A DNA stretch of 64,000 nucleotides. Source: Halotia wernerae (GTDB lineage: Bacteria > Cyanobacteriota > Cyanobacteriia > Cyanobacteriales > Nostocaceae). Position numbers and translations under genes: made by a program. Under the pieces are notes generated by a model that saw only the letters and a program-made list of their open reading frames with translations, did not search any database and was not told the DNA's origin. Shown in pieces: positions 8,659 through 16,560 of this stretch; position 1 is the stretch's first letter; every line of letters begins with the position of its first letter. The stretch spans positions 48,747-112,746 of the forward strand of contig JAYGHB010000008.1 of NCBI GenBank assembly GCA_034931985.1, in the 5' to 3' direction.

Positions 8659-9765
8659 CTAATACTGAGGTAATAGTCTGTCACCAGTTTTAGGATCAAA
8701 CACAAATAACTGATGTAAATCTAGTTGTAGATAAAGGCGATCGCCTGGATGCGGATGCACATTTCCACCTACCTGCACATTTAGCACCGCTGTTGAACCA
8801 GGTAAACCTACACGAATCAAGGTTTCTCGCCCCAAAGGTTCTACCAGTTTGACATCAACTGATAAAATTGCGGCGTTTTGGTCGTTAAGTTCTGAATCGG
8901 TGCTGATTGTTATGTGTTCTGGACGAATGCCTAAATCAAAACTATGTCCTTGACGCAGGTGTAATTTCTCTGTTATCTCTGCTGGAATTGCTAATGACTG
9001 CCCACTGACATCAAAACTATGATTTTTATAGATAGCAGGCAGAATATTCATTGGTGGACTGCCTAAAAAAGTTGCCACCATCTGATTAGCAGGACGTGCA
9101 TAAACAGTCTGAGGGTCACCAATTTGTTGAATGCGTCCCCGATTTAATACTACAATCTGATCAGCCAAGGTCATCGCCTCAACTTGATCGTGGGTAACGT
9201 AAATAGTTGTAATGCCTAACTGTTGATGTAGCTGTTTCAACTCTGCTCTGGTGTCATCTCGTAATTGGGCATCTAAATTAGATAAAGGTTCATCGAGTAA
9301 AAACACTTGTGGTTCACGGGCGATCGCTCGTCCTAATGCTACCCGTTGTTGCTGTCCTCCAGAAAGTTGTTTGGGTTTGCGATCTAAAAGGTGTTCTAAA
9401 GCTAGCGATCGCGCTACATTCACTACCCTTTCTTGAATAATCTTTTGGTCTACTTTCCGCATTTGCAACCCAAAAGCAATGTTTTGGGCTACTGTCATGT
9501 GAGGATAAAGAGCGTAGTTTTGGAACACCATTGCTACATCTCGTTGTCTTGCGGGAACATTATTCACCAGGGTATCGCCAATAAAAAGTTTGCCAGAGGT
9601 GGCACTTTCTAAACCGGCGATCGTTCGCAAAATGGTCGATTTACCGCAACCCGATGGCCCGACTAGTACCCAAAATTCACCATCGGGAATTTCAAAGGTA
9701 ATATCTTCAATCGCGGTAACGTTGTTAAATCTACGTTTAATGTCTTCTAGATGAACTTTTGCCAT
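8659..9765 (-). CDS. UgpC/MalK-type sugar ABC transporter ATP-binding protein
   Basis: The 368-residue protein has an ABC ATPase domain with Walker A GPSGCGKST, signature LSGGQQQR, Walker B VFLLDEPLSNLD and a switch histidine in YVTHDQ. A C-terminal TOBE/OB regulatory domain from about residue 240 is typical of MalK, UgpC and MsmK. These ATPases energise uptake of sugars or glycerol-phosphate and often serve several permease pairs. No permease or binding-protein gene lies beside it, so it is an orphan ATPase and its substrate cannot be named. The frame is complete. A shared ATPase for several sugar importers, as in MsmK, is the likeliest role. Confidence 0.9.
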   Translation of the reverse strand: MAKVHLEDIKRRFNNVTAIEDITFEIPDGEFWVLVGPSGCGKSTILRTIAGLESATSGKLFIGDTLVNNVPARQRDVAMVFQNYALYPHMTVAQNIAFGLQMRKVDQKIIQERVVNVARSLALEHLLDRKPKQLSGGQQQRVALGRAIAREPQVFLLDEPLSNLDAQLRDDTRAELKQLHQQLGITTIYVTHDQVEAMTLADQIVVLNRGRIQQIGDPQTVYARPANQMVATFLGSPPMNILPAIYKNHSFDVSGQSLAIPAEITEKLHLRQGHSFDLGIRPEHITISTDSELNDQNAAILSVDVKLVEPLGRETLIRVGLPGSTAVLNVQVGGNVHPHPGDRLYLQLDLHQLFVFDPKTGDRLLPQY

Positions 9766-10121
9766 TGTCGAAATTAAGATTGGAAACTTTAGGTGAGGAA
9801 TTGTCTTACCATCCCTGACCTCGGACTTTTAAATTGTACCTAACGGTCTATACCTCATTGCTGGTTGTTTGTGATGATTGACTACATCTCAAATTTGCTC
9901 TATCAGTGCAAATGGCGACGTTGTTTAATCCATCAAACCTTTTTTAATCAGACATCCCATCTAATGACTGCGATCACATGATCAAGAAAAGATTGTGAAA
10001 TTGCATGTAAAAAACTGGTAACTTACTTTTCAACGAAATGGAGCCGCGATCGCCTTTTAGTTAACGTCGTCGAGCTAATGGCATTTACGGCTCCAACGAA
10101 GAGTTAAACTGAGGGTCTAGT
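9766..10121. other. Intergenic region, 356 bp, no gene seen
   Basis: This gap separates the start of the ATPase gene from the end of the SpoIIAA-like gene, both on the minus strand. It should hold the ATPase promoter and the terminator of the operon at 10122-12308. GGAGCCG near 10039 and CGGCTCC near 10088 could pair to form a loose stem. I see no open frame with a start site. Confidence 0.35.
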
Positions 10122-10856
10122 TTAGCTATTGGCAAGCCAAGCCCGCGCTGCTTCAATTTGAGATCGCTCAAACGCTTTCAACTCAAAAGGAAAGACAGCA
10201 CCGATGGCTTCAGCAATCGTCCGCATCCATTTGACATCTGCCACAATCGCTACGTGGGTCATGTCTTTCACCATGTGCGCCTGCTGCAAATCTTTCCAAA
10301 GTGCCATAGGGTCTGCGCCCTCAAAGCTGCGGATTTCTTCTAATACCTTCAGTTTTCCGTGCTTTGCGAAGTCGGCTTTAATCTGGGGAACGATGCGGTC
10401 AAAGTCGGCTGCGGTGATCTTGCCTTCTATGATTATTTCTACAACGTTGTTGAGATCATTGCTTTTGTATTCCATCCCTGGCTCTTGACTCTGCTCTGGC
10501 GCGGTCAGTAGCCAAGTACGGGCTTCTTCGAGTTGCGATCGCTCAAAGGCTTTCACCTTGGCAGACAAAATGTTATCCGCCGCAGCAGAGATAGTTCTTA
10601 CCCATTCAGCGTCTGCGACAACCGCAGCGTGAGTGAAATCGCCTACATGGTTCAGCCCAAACTGAGCATCTTTCCAGAGGGTAATAGGATCTATGCCCTC
10701 AAAGCTGCGGATTTCTTCTAGCAGCCTCAGCTTGCCGTGCTTCTCAATATCAGCCTTGATCTGAGCAACGACTCGATCAAAATCTGCTTCGGTAATTTTG
10801 CCTTCAACCGTGAGTTCGACAATGTTGTTGTTGGGGTTGTTTCTGTACTCAATCAT
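10122..10856 (-). CDS. Tandem SpoIIAA-like (STAS-fold) protein
   Basis: The 244 residues are two copies of one domain, about residues 1-117 and 127-244, joined by a short linker. Shared landmarks in both copies are NN-VE-EGKIT-ADFDR, KHGKL--LEEIRSFEG, LWKD and KAFERSQ-E-AR-WL. This matches the SpoIIAA-like/DUF3478 family, which has the STAS fold of anti-sigma antagonists. Its role in cyanobacteria is not established, with lipid or protein binding being the usual guesses. It is the third gene of an operon, 60 bp after a Coq4-like gene. The tandem form is presumably an internal duplication. Full-length with no broken motif. Confidence 0.82.
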   Translation of the reverse strand: MIEYRNNPNNNIVELTVEGKITEADFDRVVAQIKADIEKHGKLRLLEEIRSFEGIDPITLWKDAQFGLNHVGDFTHAAVVADAEWVRTISAAADNILSAKVKAFERSQLEEARTWLLTAPEQSQEPGMEYKSNDLNNVVEIIIEGKITAADFDRIVPQIKADFAKHGKLKVLEEIRSFEGADPMALWKDLQQAHMVKDMTHVAIVADVKWMRTIAEAIGAVFPFELKAFERSQIEAARAWLANS

Positions 10857-10916
10857 GAAGTGTCTCCTTTAGTTAAGTTGTGATTATGGTGTTTGTACGC
10901 AGTTTATTTCAGGGTA

Positions 10917-11591
10917 CTAAACGGCAACGCCTTCTTTGGATAGAACTTTAGCAGTTGCTTTATTCGGTTGTCTTTCAAGCTGCTCGTCTTTAAAAGTCAG
11001 CCCTAATTCATCACGAATATCAGCGATCGCACGTGTCCAATTCTCTTCAAATCGATAAGCCAGCAAACAGCCTGCCTGTTCACCCAGTTCCTTACCTCTG
11101 CTGGCACTGGCAAAGATTGCCTTAGTTTGCATCGGCTTAATCATCACAAAAATCAACTTGATTAAGGGATAAACCAGATTCAGTGCTTTGGTGTAGTTCT
11201 GACCAACAGTAAACCCGAACACGCCCATTTCACCGGGATAGCTGGTATCAAATCCCAGCAAAATATGAAAGATGTCGTGAGTAACGGTATATCGCAGTGC
11301 GAACGGATGACGCTCGGCTTCTGCCCGCAGATCGTCACTGATTTCTAAAGGTTGAATCCCGTTTTTGAGCATGTGCTGGGCGTACTCATAGCCCAATGTA
11401 CCTTCAGGGAGTTGACTCAGTTGTGCTAAATCAATCTTAGGATAGTAAGCTGCGAGATCTTGCAGTTGTACCAGTACGTCAGGATTTACACCAAATCCGT
11501 ACAGTTCAGATTCGAGCAGCGCAGCGTCTCCGGTTTCCCCTTTCGTGAAGTAGTCTTTGTATGCTTTGATGAAGCGTTTGAGGTTGGCCAT
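10917..11591 (-). CDS. Coq4-family protein, copy 2
   Basis: This 224-residue protein carries the Coq4 metal motif HDIFHILLGFD followed by GEMGV, and the conserved stretch LPEGTLGYEYAQHM. In eukaryotes Coq4 works in ubiquinone ring modification. Cyanobacteria make plastoquinone instead, so the substrate here is unknown. It is a close paralogue of the gene 48 bp upstream, with which it shares most of the first 120 residues, while the C-terminal thirds differ more. A hydrophobic stretch near residues 140-155 could contact membrane. It is the second gene of a three-gene operon that ends with the SpoIIAA-like protein. Confidence 0.8.
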   Translation of the reverse strand: MANLKRFIKAYKDYFTKGETGDAALLESELYGFGVNPDVLVQLQDLAAYYPKIDLAQLSQLPEGTLGYEYAQHMLKNGIQPLEISDDLRAEAERHPFALRYTVTHDIFHILLGFDTSYPGEMGVFGFTVGQNYTKALNLVYPLIKLIFVMIKPMQTKAIFASASRGKELGEQAGCLLAYRFEENWTRAIADIRDELGLTFKDEQLERQPNKATAKVLSKEGVAV

Positions 11592-11639
11592 TGTAGTTAC
11601 CTTTGATTAGATGGAAATGTAAATTGAATGCAAGTGGAC

Positions 11640-12308
11640 TTAAACGGCGATGGTTGCTTGACTTGTAGCTATCTCCCGGCTCGGTTCTTGTTCAAGCTGC
11701 TCGTCTTTTAAAACCAGCCCTAATTCAGCACGAATATCAGCGATCGCCCGCGTCCAATTTTGTTCAAACCGATAGCTCAACAAGCATTCTGCCTGTTCAC
11801 CAAGGGCTTTGCCTCTGCGAATATTGGCGCGCATCTGCTTACTTTGAGCGTGAAAAATCAGTGGGTATAGGGATGTCATCACGGGCTGAAATGCGTTGAG
11901 AAGCTTGCTGTAGTCTTGGGCGATCGTGAATGCTGCTACACCCATTTCACCTGCATAACTGGTGTCAAACCCTAGTAGTACGTGAAAGATATCGTGGGTG
12001 ATGGTGTAGCGCAGCGCAAACTGATGGCGATCGGCTTCTTCGCACAAATCGGGACTGATTTCTAATGGCTGAATCCCGTTTTTGAGCATATGCTGGGCGT
12101 ACTCATAGCCCAATGTGCCTTCAGGTAGCTGACGAAGTTCTTCAAGATTAATGCTGGGGTAGTAGCCTGCGAGGTCTTGCATTTGAGCCATAACATCGGG
12201 ATTGGCACTCATCCCAAAGATCTCAAATTTGAGAAACGCGATATCTCCAGTCTGACCTGATGTGTAGTAGTCTTTGATTGCTTTAATGAATCGTTTGATC
12301 GTAGCCAT
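11640..12308 (-). CDS. Coq4-family protein, copy 1
   Basis: This 222-residue protein opens the operon. It has the Coq4 motif HDIFHVLLGFD then GEMGV, and LPEGTLGYEYAQHM shared with its downstream paralogue. In the Coq4 family the HDxxH histidines, the aspartate and a following glutamate bind a metal. Unlike copy 2, the region around residues 130-160 is less hydrophobic. The promoter just upstream (12446-12474) is overlapped by a tandem dyad also found in front of the TetR gene at 22.6-23.3 kb, so repression by that regulator is likely. It probably acts on a lipid or quinone-like molecule at the membrane, which is inference from the family only. Confidence 0.8.
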   Translation of the reverse strand: MATIKRFIKAIKDYYTSGQTGDIAFLKFEIFGMSANPDVMAQMQDLAGYYPSINLEELRQLPEGTLGYEYAQHMLKNGIQPLEISPDLCEEADRHQFALRYTITHDIFHVLLGFDTSYAGEMGVAAFTIAQDYSKLLNAFQPVMTSLYPLIFHAQSKQMRANIRRGKALGEQAECLLSYRFEQNWTRAIADIRAELGLVLKDEQLEQEPSREIATSQATIAV

Positions 12309-12415
12309 GTTATTAAATTCCTCTTAAAACGTAATGTTTGTTTTGTCGTAAAGTCAGTTTGACCGCAGTTGATATAGCGGATTAGATGACCTGAGTTAAA
12401 AGTCGTTTGCTAATG

Positions 12416-12474
12416 TGACTAATTGGCATGTGACTGCATGGTCACATTATAGACAATCTTGTCCCGGTTTGCAA
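12416..12474 (-). promoter_or_regulatory. Promoter and tandem TetR-type operator of the Coq4-like operon
   Basis: Reading on the minus strand, TTGCAA (12474-12469), a 17-bp spacer and TATAAT (12451-12446) form a good sigma-70 promoter. One base downstream begins the dyad TGACCATGCAGTCA (12444-12431). A second, slightly imperfect dyad follows at 12428-12416. Together they cover the expected transcription start. The same arrangement stands before the TetR gene. Confidence 0.7.
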
Positions 12475-12487
12475 GTCGAGGTTAGTT

Positions 12488-12530
12488 AACGTGAGCTTCC
12501 AACGAATGCCGTTTGTTGGAAGCTCACGTT
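12488..12530 (-). terminator. Perfect 16-bp hairpin after the HlyD-type gene
   Basis: Arms at 12488-12503 and 12515-12530 are perfectly complementary with an 11-base loop. The hairpin lies 42 bp after the adaptor stop codon on the minus strand, just before the promoter of the Coq4-like operon. No long T run follows, so it may act as a terminator or an insulator between the two operons. Confidence 0.6.
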
Positions 12531-12571
12531 TAGTTAAGTGGTCTGATTCTAAAAAATGTTTTGTAGAATAG

Positions 12572-14074
12572 TTAGCTGCGATCGCGAATGCTTTGCCCAT
12601 CTGTAACCTGTTCCGTAGGATGCAAAATTACCCGTTCCCCTACAGTTAGACCTTGCTCGACTGCTGCTTCCAAATCATTACGCTGACTGATGACAATTTG
12701 CCGCCGTTGGGCTTTTCCGTCCTTGTCTACGAAGGTACACCAAGCTTGTTTATTGCACCGGAATAACGCACTCATGGGTACTTTCAAGACATCTTTGCCT
12801 TCCCATGTCACGATCCGCGCCTCTACCCGATACCCATCTCCTATAGACTTGGGTGGATTGACAAAATCGGCAATCACATTCACCCGCTGCTCTTCTACAC
12901 CCAAGGCTGAAACTTCTGTAAATGCAGAAGGTTCAACATAGCGAACTTTAGCCTGTAAAGGTTTCTCTCCTCCCCAATGCTCAATTTGAATCAAAGCTCC
13001 CGGTTTTACCTTGACGGCATCTGTCGATAGGATATCAACTACCAGTTCGAGTTGCGCGGCATTACCCACCTCAAGCAGTGGATCACCAGCTTGGACAAAG
13101 CGGGCGCTTTTTTGCATCACTCGCAAAACACTTCCGCCAGCAGGAGTCTTGACAGTGGTGCGCTGGGCTTCGTCCACTAGATTGGTCAAGGCAGCTTCAG
13201 CACTGGCAATTTGAGCGCGGTAGACATTTAGTAGGTAATCCGGGTCTTGCTGCTCTGCTTGCAATACAGCTAGATTTTTGCGAGTGGCTGCCACGTTAGC
13301 GATCGCTGCCTCTACTTCACGCTGGCTCGCTTTTACTTCTTGTTTTCGGCGGGTTTCAGCCAGTTCTGCATCTTCTCGGACTTTGCGAGATTCGGCACCT
13401 GCGGCTGCAAGTTGCTGGGCGCGTTGGCGATCGCGGGTTGCCTGGGCTAGATTTGCCTGCGCTTCCTGATATCTGGCCTCTGCCTGCCGTTGGGTGGCGA
13501 TCGCCACGTTAATTTGAGCCTCAGCCTGTGCCAGAGCTGCGGGTTTAGTCCGTTGGGTTTCCACCCCTGCCAACTGAGCGCGTAGCTCCCGCAAGCGCGC
13601 CTGTGCGGCTTGCACCTCGGTATTGAGAGGGAGCGAATCAATTTGAGCGACGACGGTTCCTTTTTGGATCGAATCCCCCGACTCTAGTTTAATCCGTGCC
13701 AAACGACCTGACACGGGAGCCGCAACGATAAAGCGATCGCGCACCCTTGTTTTGCCCTCAGCATCCACTGTATTCAATAGAGTTCCCCGCTGAACTTTTC
13801 CCAAATCGACAGCGATCGGGGTTGGACGCAGGGCAAAAACCACCAGTCCCAAGACTCCTAACCCCGCTAGCCAATAAGGGAGACGACGGGGGAGACGTTT
13901 CCAGATGGGGGGCGGTGCAGGTGAAGCAGGCTCTTGATCGTTATCCTTTGAGGGTGGCGCAGATGAAGCAGGCTCCTGATCATTATCCGTTGAGGGTGGC
14001 GTGGAGACTGGGGATGATTTTGAGTTCGGCAGTTGAATACCAAAAATACTAGAGCGATGATGTTTTTGCTGCAT
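12572..14074 (-). CDS. HlyD-family periplasmic adaptor of an ABC exporter
   Basis: The 500-residue adaptor has a Pro-rich cytosolic N-terminus with a near-duplicated DNDQEPAS element. One membrane helix (YWLAGLGVLGLVVFAL) follows near residues 75-95, then a biotinyl-lipoyl-like half-motif, and a long Ala/Gln/Arg-rich coiled coil at roughly residues 165-290. A beta-barrel domain closes the protein. It would bridge the inner-membrane exporter to an outer-membrane channel, but no TolC gene is nearby. The start at 14074 is chosen because AAGGAGG lies eight bases upstream. A longer frame reaches 14113 but overlaps the permease gene. It is the last gene of the ATPase-permease-adaptor operon, 13 bp after the permease stop. 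Confidence 0.88.
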   Translation of the reverse strand: MQQKHHRSSIFGIQLPNSKSSPVSTPPSTDNDQEPASSAPPSKDNDQEPASPAPPPIWKRLPRRLPYWLAGLGVLGLVVFALRPTPIAVDLGKVQRGTLLNTVDAEGKTRVRDRFIVAAPVSGRLARIKLESGDSIQKGTVVAQIDSLPLNTEVQAAQARLRELRAQLAGVETQRTKPAALAQAEAQINVAIATQRQAEARYQEAQANLAQATRDRQRAQQLAAAGAESRKVREDAELAETRRKQEVKASQREVEAAIANVAATRKNLAVLQAEQQDPDYLLNVYRAQIASAEAALTNLVDEAQRTTVKTPAGGSVLRVMQKSARFVQAGDPLLEVGNAAQLELVVDILSTDAVKVKPGALIQIEHWGGEKPLQAKVRYVEPSAFTEVSALGVEEQRVNVIADFVNPPKSIGDGYRVEARIVTWEGKDVLKVPMSALFRCNKQAWCTFVDKDGKAQRRQIVISQRNDLEAAVEQGLTVGERVILHPTEQVTDGQSIRDRS

Positions 14075-14087
14075 CAGAGTTTCCTCC

Positions 14088-15929
14088 TTATTCACGAGTT
14101 TTAAGAACGGCAATTAAATCCAAATGATTGAGTTGACGACGAATCAACCAGCCAGAGCCGAGAGCCGTTAGGGTGATGATGATAAAGGCATAGGCATAGC
14201 TTGAGGGTGAAACAACTAAGGGCAGCCGATACAGTTCGCTATCGTAGGCGGCGCTCATGAGGGCTGCGAGGCCATAACCCATGCCGCAGCCCAGCGGGAT
14301 CGCCAAGGCGGTGACGATCGCCTGCTCACCCAGCAAAATCACCGCAATCTCGCCTTGGGTGAAGCCAATAATCCTCAGGGTGGCTAGTTCGCGACTGCGT
14401 TCGGAGAGTGCAATGCGAGCGACGTTGTAGACCACGCCAAAGGCAATCACACCTGCAAATACGATCAGCACTGCTGTGAAAGCTGCAAAAGTCCCGGTAA
14501 TATTTTTGTTAAATTCGGCGATTAAGCGATCGCGCAACGCCACACTTGCCACCGCCGGAGTCTGTTTAAGTTGGGTATAAAGCTGATCAAGATACTTCGA
14601 GTCCACGGCCAAATAGGCTCCCGAAATCGTCTGTCCCTCGCGCATCAACTGATTGAGCGCTTGAATATTCATGTAAGCTCCCAGACCAATCAGTTCGTCC
14701 ACCACCCCAACAACGGACACTTCGCGGGTGGGGCGATCGCCTTCTAAGACTTCCAAGGTCAGCATATCGCCGACGGTGATGCCGATTTTGTCCGCTAGGC
14801 TTGAGGTGAGAATAATGCCCGTCTCTGGCAGTGCTACCGGCTGCAAATTCTGGTCGAGGAGGCGGCGCAACTCTCCTTGGGGTTCTAGTCCAGTGATACC
14901 GCTGAGGTAAGTTCTATGTTGAAAGCGCAACCGGGCTGGAACCGAGCGATAGGGTTCACTACGCAAAACACCGGGCAGATTTGTTAGCTCGTAGCGGGCG
15001 CGGCTAGACAGCGGTTGATTAAACACCAGGGTGACATCTTCCCGCTGAATTTGGCGGAACTGCAACTCGACGATGTAGTTGGTGGCATCTTCAAAATAGC
15101 GACCGATGACCAGAATTGCCACCGCTGCCGAAATCCCCAAAATCGCCAACCCGGTTTGCCAGCCGCGCCGTTCCAGATTGCGTAAAATGATCTGTCCCAC
15201 TGGCGACAGAAACCGCTGAAACCCCAGCCGTTCTATGAGGGTGGCTCGGAAGGTTGCGGGCGGTTCGGGGCGCATCGCTTCTGCGGGGGGGAGCGAAACC
15301 GCCTGACGCACCGCCGTCATCGTACCGAGAATCGCCGCTGCGCCACTGACTCCCACCGCCGTCAAAATCAGCGTCGGCTCAACCCGGTACTGGAGGACGG
15401 GAAAATGGAAATATTGGGTATACATTTGCGTCATCAACAATCCCAGCCACATACCCAGCGCCGTCCCCACCGCCGCGCCGCCTAGGGTAATTACCAGCAC
15501 GAGCTTGAGGTAATGGAATCCGACGGCGAGGTTATCGTAGCCAAAGGCTTTGAGTACGGCAATCTGTTCGCGCTGGGTGCTGACGAGGCGGGCTAAAACC
15601 AAATTGAGCAAAAATGCCGCAATGCCCAAAAAGATAGCGGGTACAACCACGGCGGCGGCGGACAATCCCTGAATTTCACTATCGAGGAGTTGATTTGAGA
15701 CTTGGTTTTTCCGCCCATAGGCTCCTAGTCCGCCGTAGGGTTTGACAAGCAGATCCAGCCGAAAAATCACATCCTCCTGCTTCGCCCCCGGCATCAGCGA
15801 CAGTGCCACATCGTTAAACGCCCCCTTGAGATCAAATGCCGTGGCGATCGCCTCCCGGTTCATCCAGAGAATACCAAACCGTTGGTTATCGGGGAACAGT
15901 TCACCGCTATTACAGCAGTTTTCGACCAA
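14088..15929 (-). CDS. MacB/FtsX-type ABC permease, C-terminal piece of a split gene
   Basis: This frame encodes the larger part of a two-module FtsX-type permease. It has three helices around residues 90-220, a second leading helix near residue 265, a large extracytoplasmic domain, and three final helices. The first recognisable homology, GELFPDNQRFGILWMNRE, continues a sentence begun by the upstream piece at 15976-16554. The only start codon near the beginning is a TTG at 15929 inside foreign DNA, so independent translation is doubtful. Coding DNA here is markedly more GC-rich than neighbouring genes (38 of 60 bases in 15421-15480). Without the insertion the product would be about 790 residues. 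It should work with the ATPase and HlyD adaptor of the same operon. Confidence 0.85.
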   Translation of the reverse strand: MVENCCNSGELFPDNQRFGILWMNREAIATAFDLKGAFNDVALSLMPGAKQEDVIFRLDLLVKPYGGLGAYGRKNQVSNQLLDSEIQGLSAAAVVVPAIFLGIAAFLLNLVLARLVSTQREQIAVLKAFGYDNLAVGFHYLKLVLVITLGGAAVGTALGMWLGLLMTQMYTQYFHFPVLQYRVEPTLILTAVGVSGAAAILGTMTAVRQAVSLPPAEAMRPEPPATFRATLIERLGFQRFLSPVGQIILRNLERRGWQTGLAILGISAAVAILVIGRYFEDATNYIVELQFRQIQREDVTLVFNQPLSSRARYELTNLPGVLRSEPYRSVPARLRFQHRTYLSGITGLEPQGELRRLLDQNLQPVALPETGIILTSSLADKIGITVGDMLTLEVLEGDRPTREVSVVGVVDELIGLGAYMNIQALNQLMREGQTISGAYLAVDSKYLDQLYTQLKQTPAVASVALRDRLIAEFNKNITGTFAAFTAVLIVFAGVIAFGVVYNVARIALSERSRELATLRIIGFTQGEIAVILLGEQAIVTALAIPLGCGMGYGLAALMSAAYDSELYRLPLVVSPSSYAYAFIIITLTALGSGWLIRRQLNHLDLIAVLKTRE

Positions 15930-16013
15930 ACCCGCTACAAAATAAATCGCAGAATGAATTAATTACTGGCTTTGATTATTTCCGTCTGTGGCACGATTGA
16001 TTGCAATTTGCTG
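15913..16013. mobile_element. MITE-like insertion splitting the permease gene
   Basis: A 101-bp stretch bounded by CAGCA and TGCTG is flanked on both sides by TA. Counting the flanks, the inverted ends read ATTACAGCA and TGCTGTAAT. Removing 103 bp (element plus one TA) joins the two permease frames in phase and yields the sentence YIYEINSGELFPDNQ. TA duplication is typical of IS630/mariner-type elements. The inverted ends are short, so the class is tentative, but the frame repair is exact. Confidence 0.6.
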
Positions 16014-16554
16014 TAATCTCGTAAATGTATTCGGGCGAGAGGGCAATCCCGACAATACGCAACTGCTGCCAACGCTCGTTAATCACCGCGCCCAGCTTGT
16101 CGCCAATGTCCAAGTTATTCGCCTTGGCAAAGGCTTCGCTAATCAAAACTTGGTCGCGGCGACCTGGTTCGATGTACTGACCCCGGCGAATAAATAAATC
16201 GTTTAACATCGGCATCTGCTGTTCTGGGATGGAAATCAACCGCCCCGTTGCGGGTTCATCTAATCCCGGCACATCCAAGTTCACATTCACTACCACCCGC
16301 GTCTGCACCTGCTGTACGCCTGGAATCTCGGCAATCCTCGCAGCTAGAGAATCTGGGGCGCGTTTTAACGACACAAACACATCGGCAAAGCGATAGCGAT
16401 CATAGTAAGTCTGTTGCGACAGTTGTAGCGAATCGTAAGCGCTCATCATCGTTACCAGAGAGGCAATGCCACAGGCGACAATTAGGGCGATCGCAATTAC
16501 CTGTCCCTTGAGACGCAGCAGGTCACGGAGGAGTTTTTGGTCAAGTGCATTCAT
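15976..16554 (-). CDS. MacB/FtsX-type ABC permease, N-terminal piece of a split gene
   Basis: The 192-residue frame starts with MNALDQKLLRDLLRLKGQ, the usual cytosolic lead-in of FtsX permeases. A membrane helix follows at residues 17-40, then the first extracytoplasmic domain. True homology ends at SPEYIYEI, and the last dozen residues (from TANCNQ) are encoded by inserted DNA. The rest of the protein continues in another frame from about 15909 down to 14088. Together they would make one permease of an efflux or lipoprotein-type ABC system. The start lies six bp after the ATPase stop, which indicates one operon. As it stands the gene is a pseudogene, unless readthrough or excision of the insertion restores it. 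Confidence 0.8.
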   Translation of the reverse strand: MNALDQKLLRDLLRLKGQVIAIALIVACGIASLVTMMSAYDSLQLSQQTYYDRYRFADVFVSLKRAPDSLAARIAEIPGVQQVQTRVVVNVNLDVPGLDEPATGRLISIPEQQMPMLNDLFIRRGQYIEPGRRDQVLISEAFAKANNLDIGDKLGAVINERWQQLRIVGIALSPEYIYEITANCNQSCHRRK

Positions 16555-16560
16555 AAAACA

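Noticed and set aside
13747..14052. 101-codon frame antisense to the HlyD-type gene
   Set aside because: It is a shadow of a repetitive, Pro-rich coding region and has no start context.
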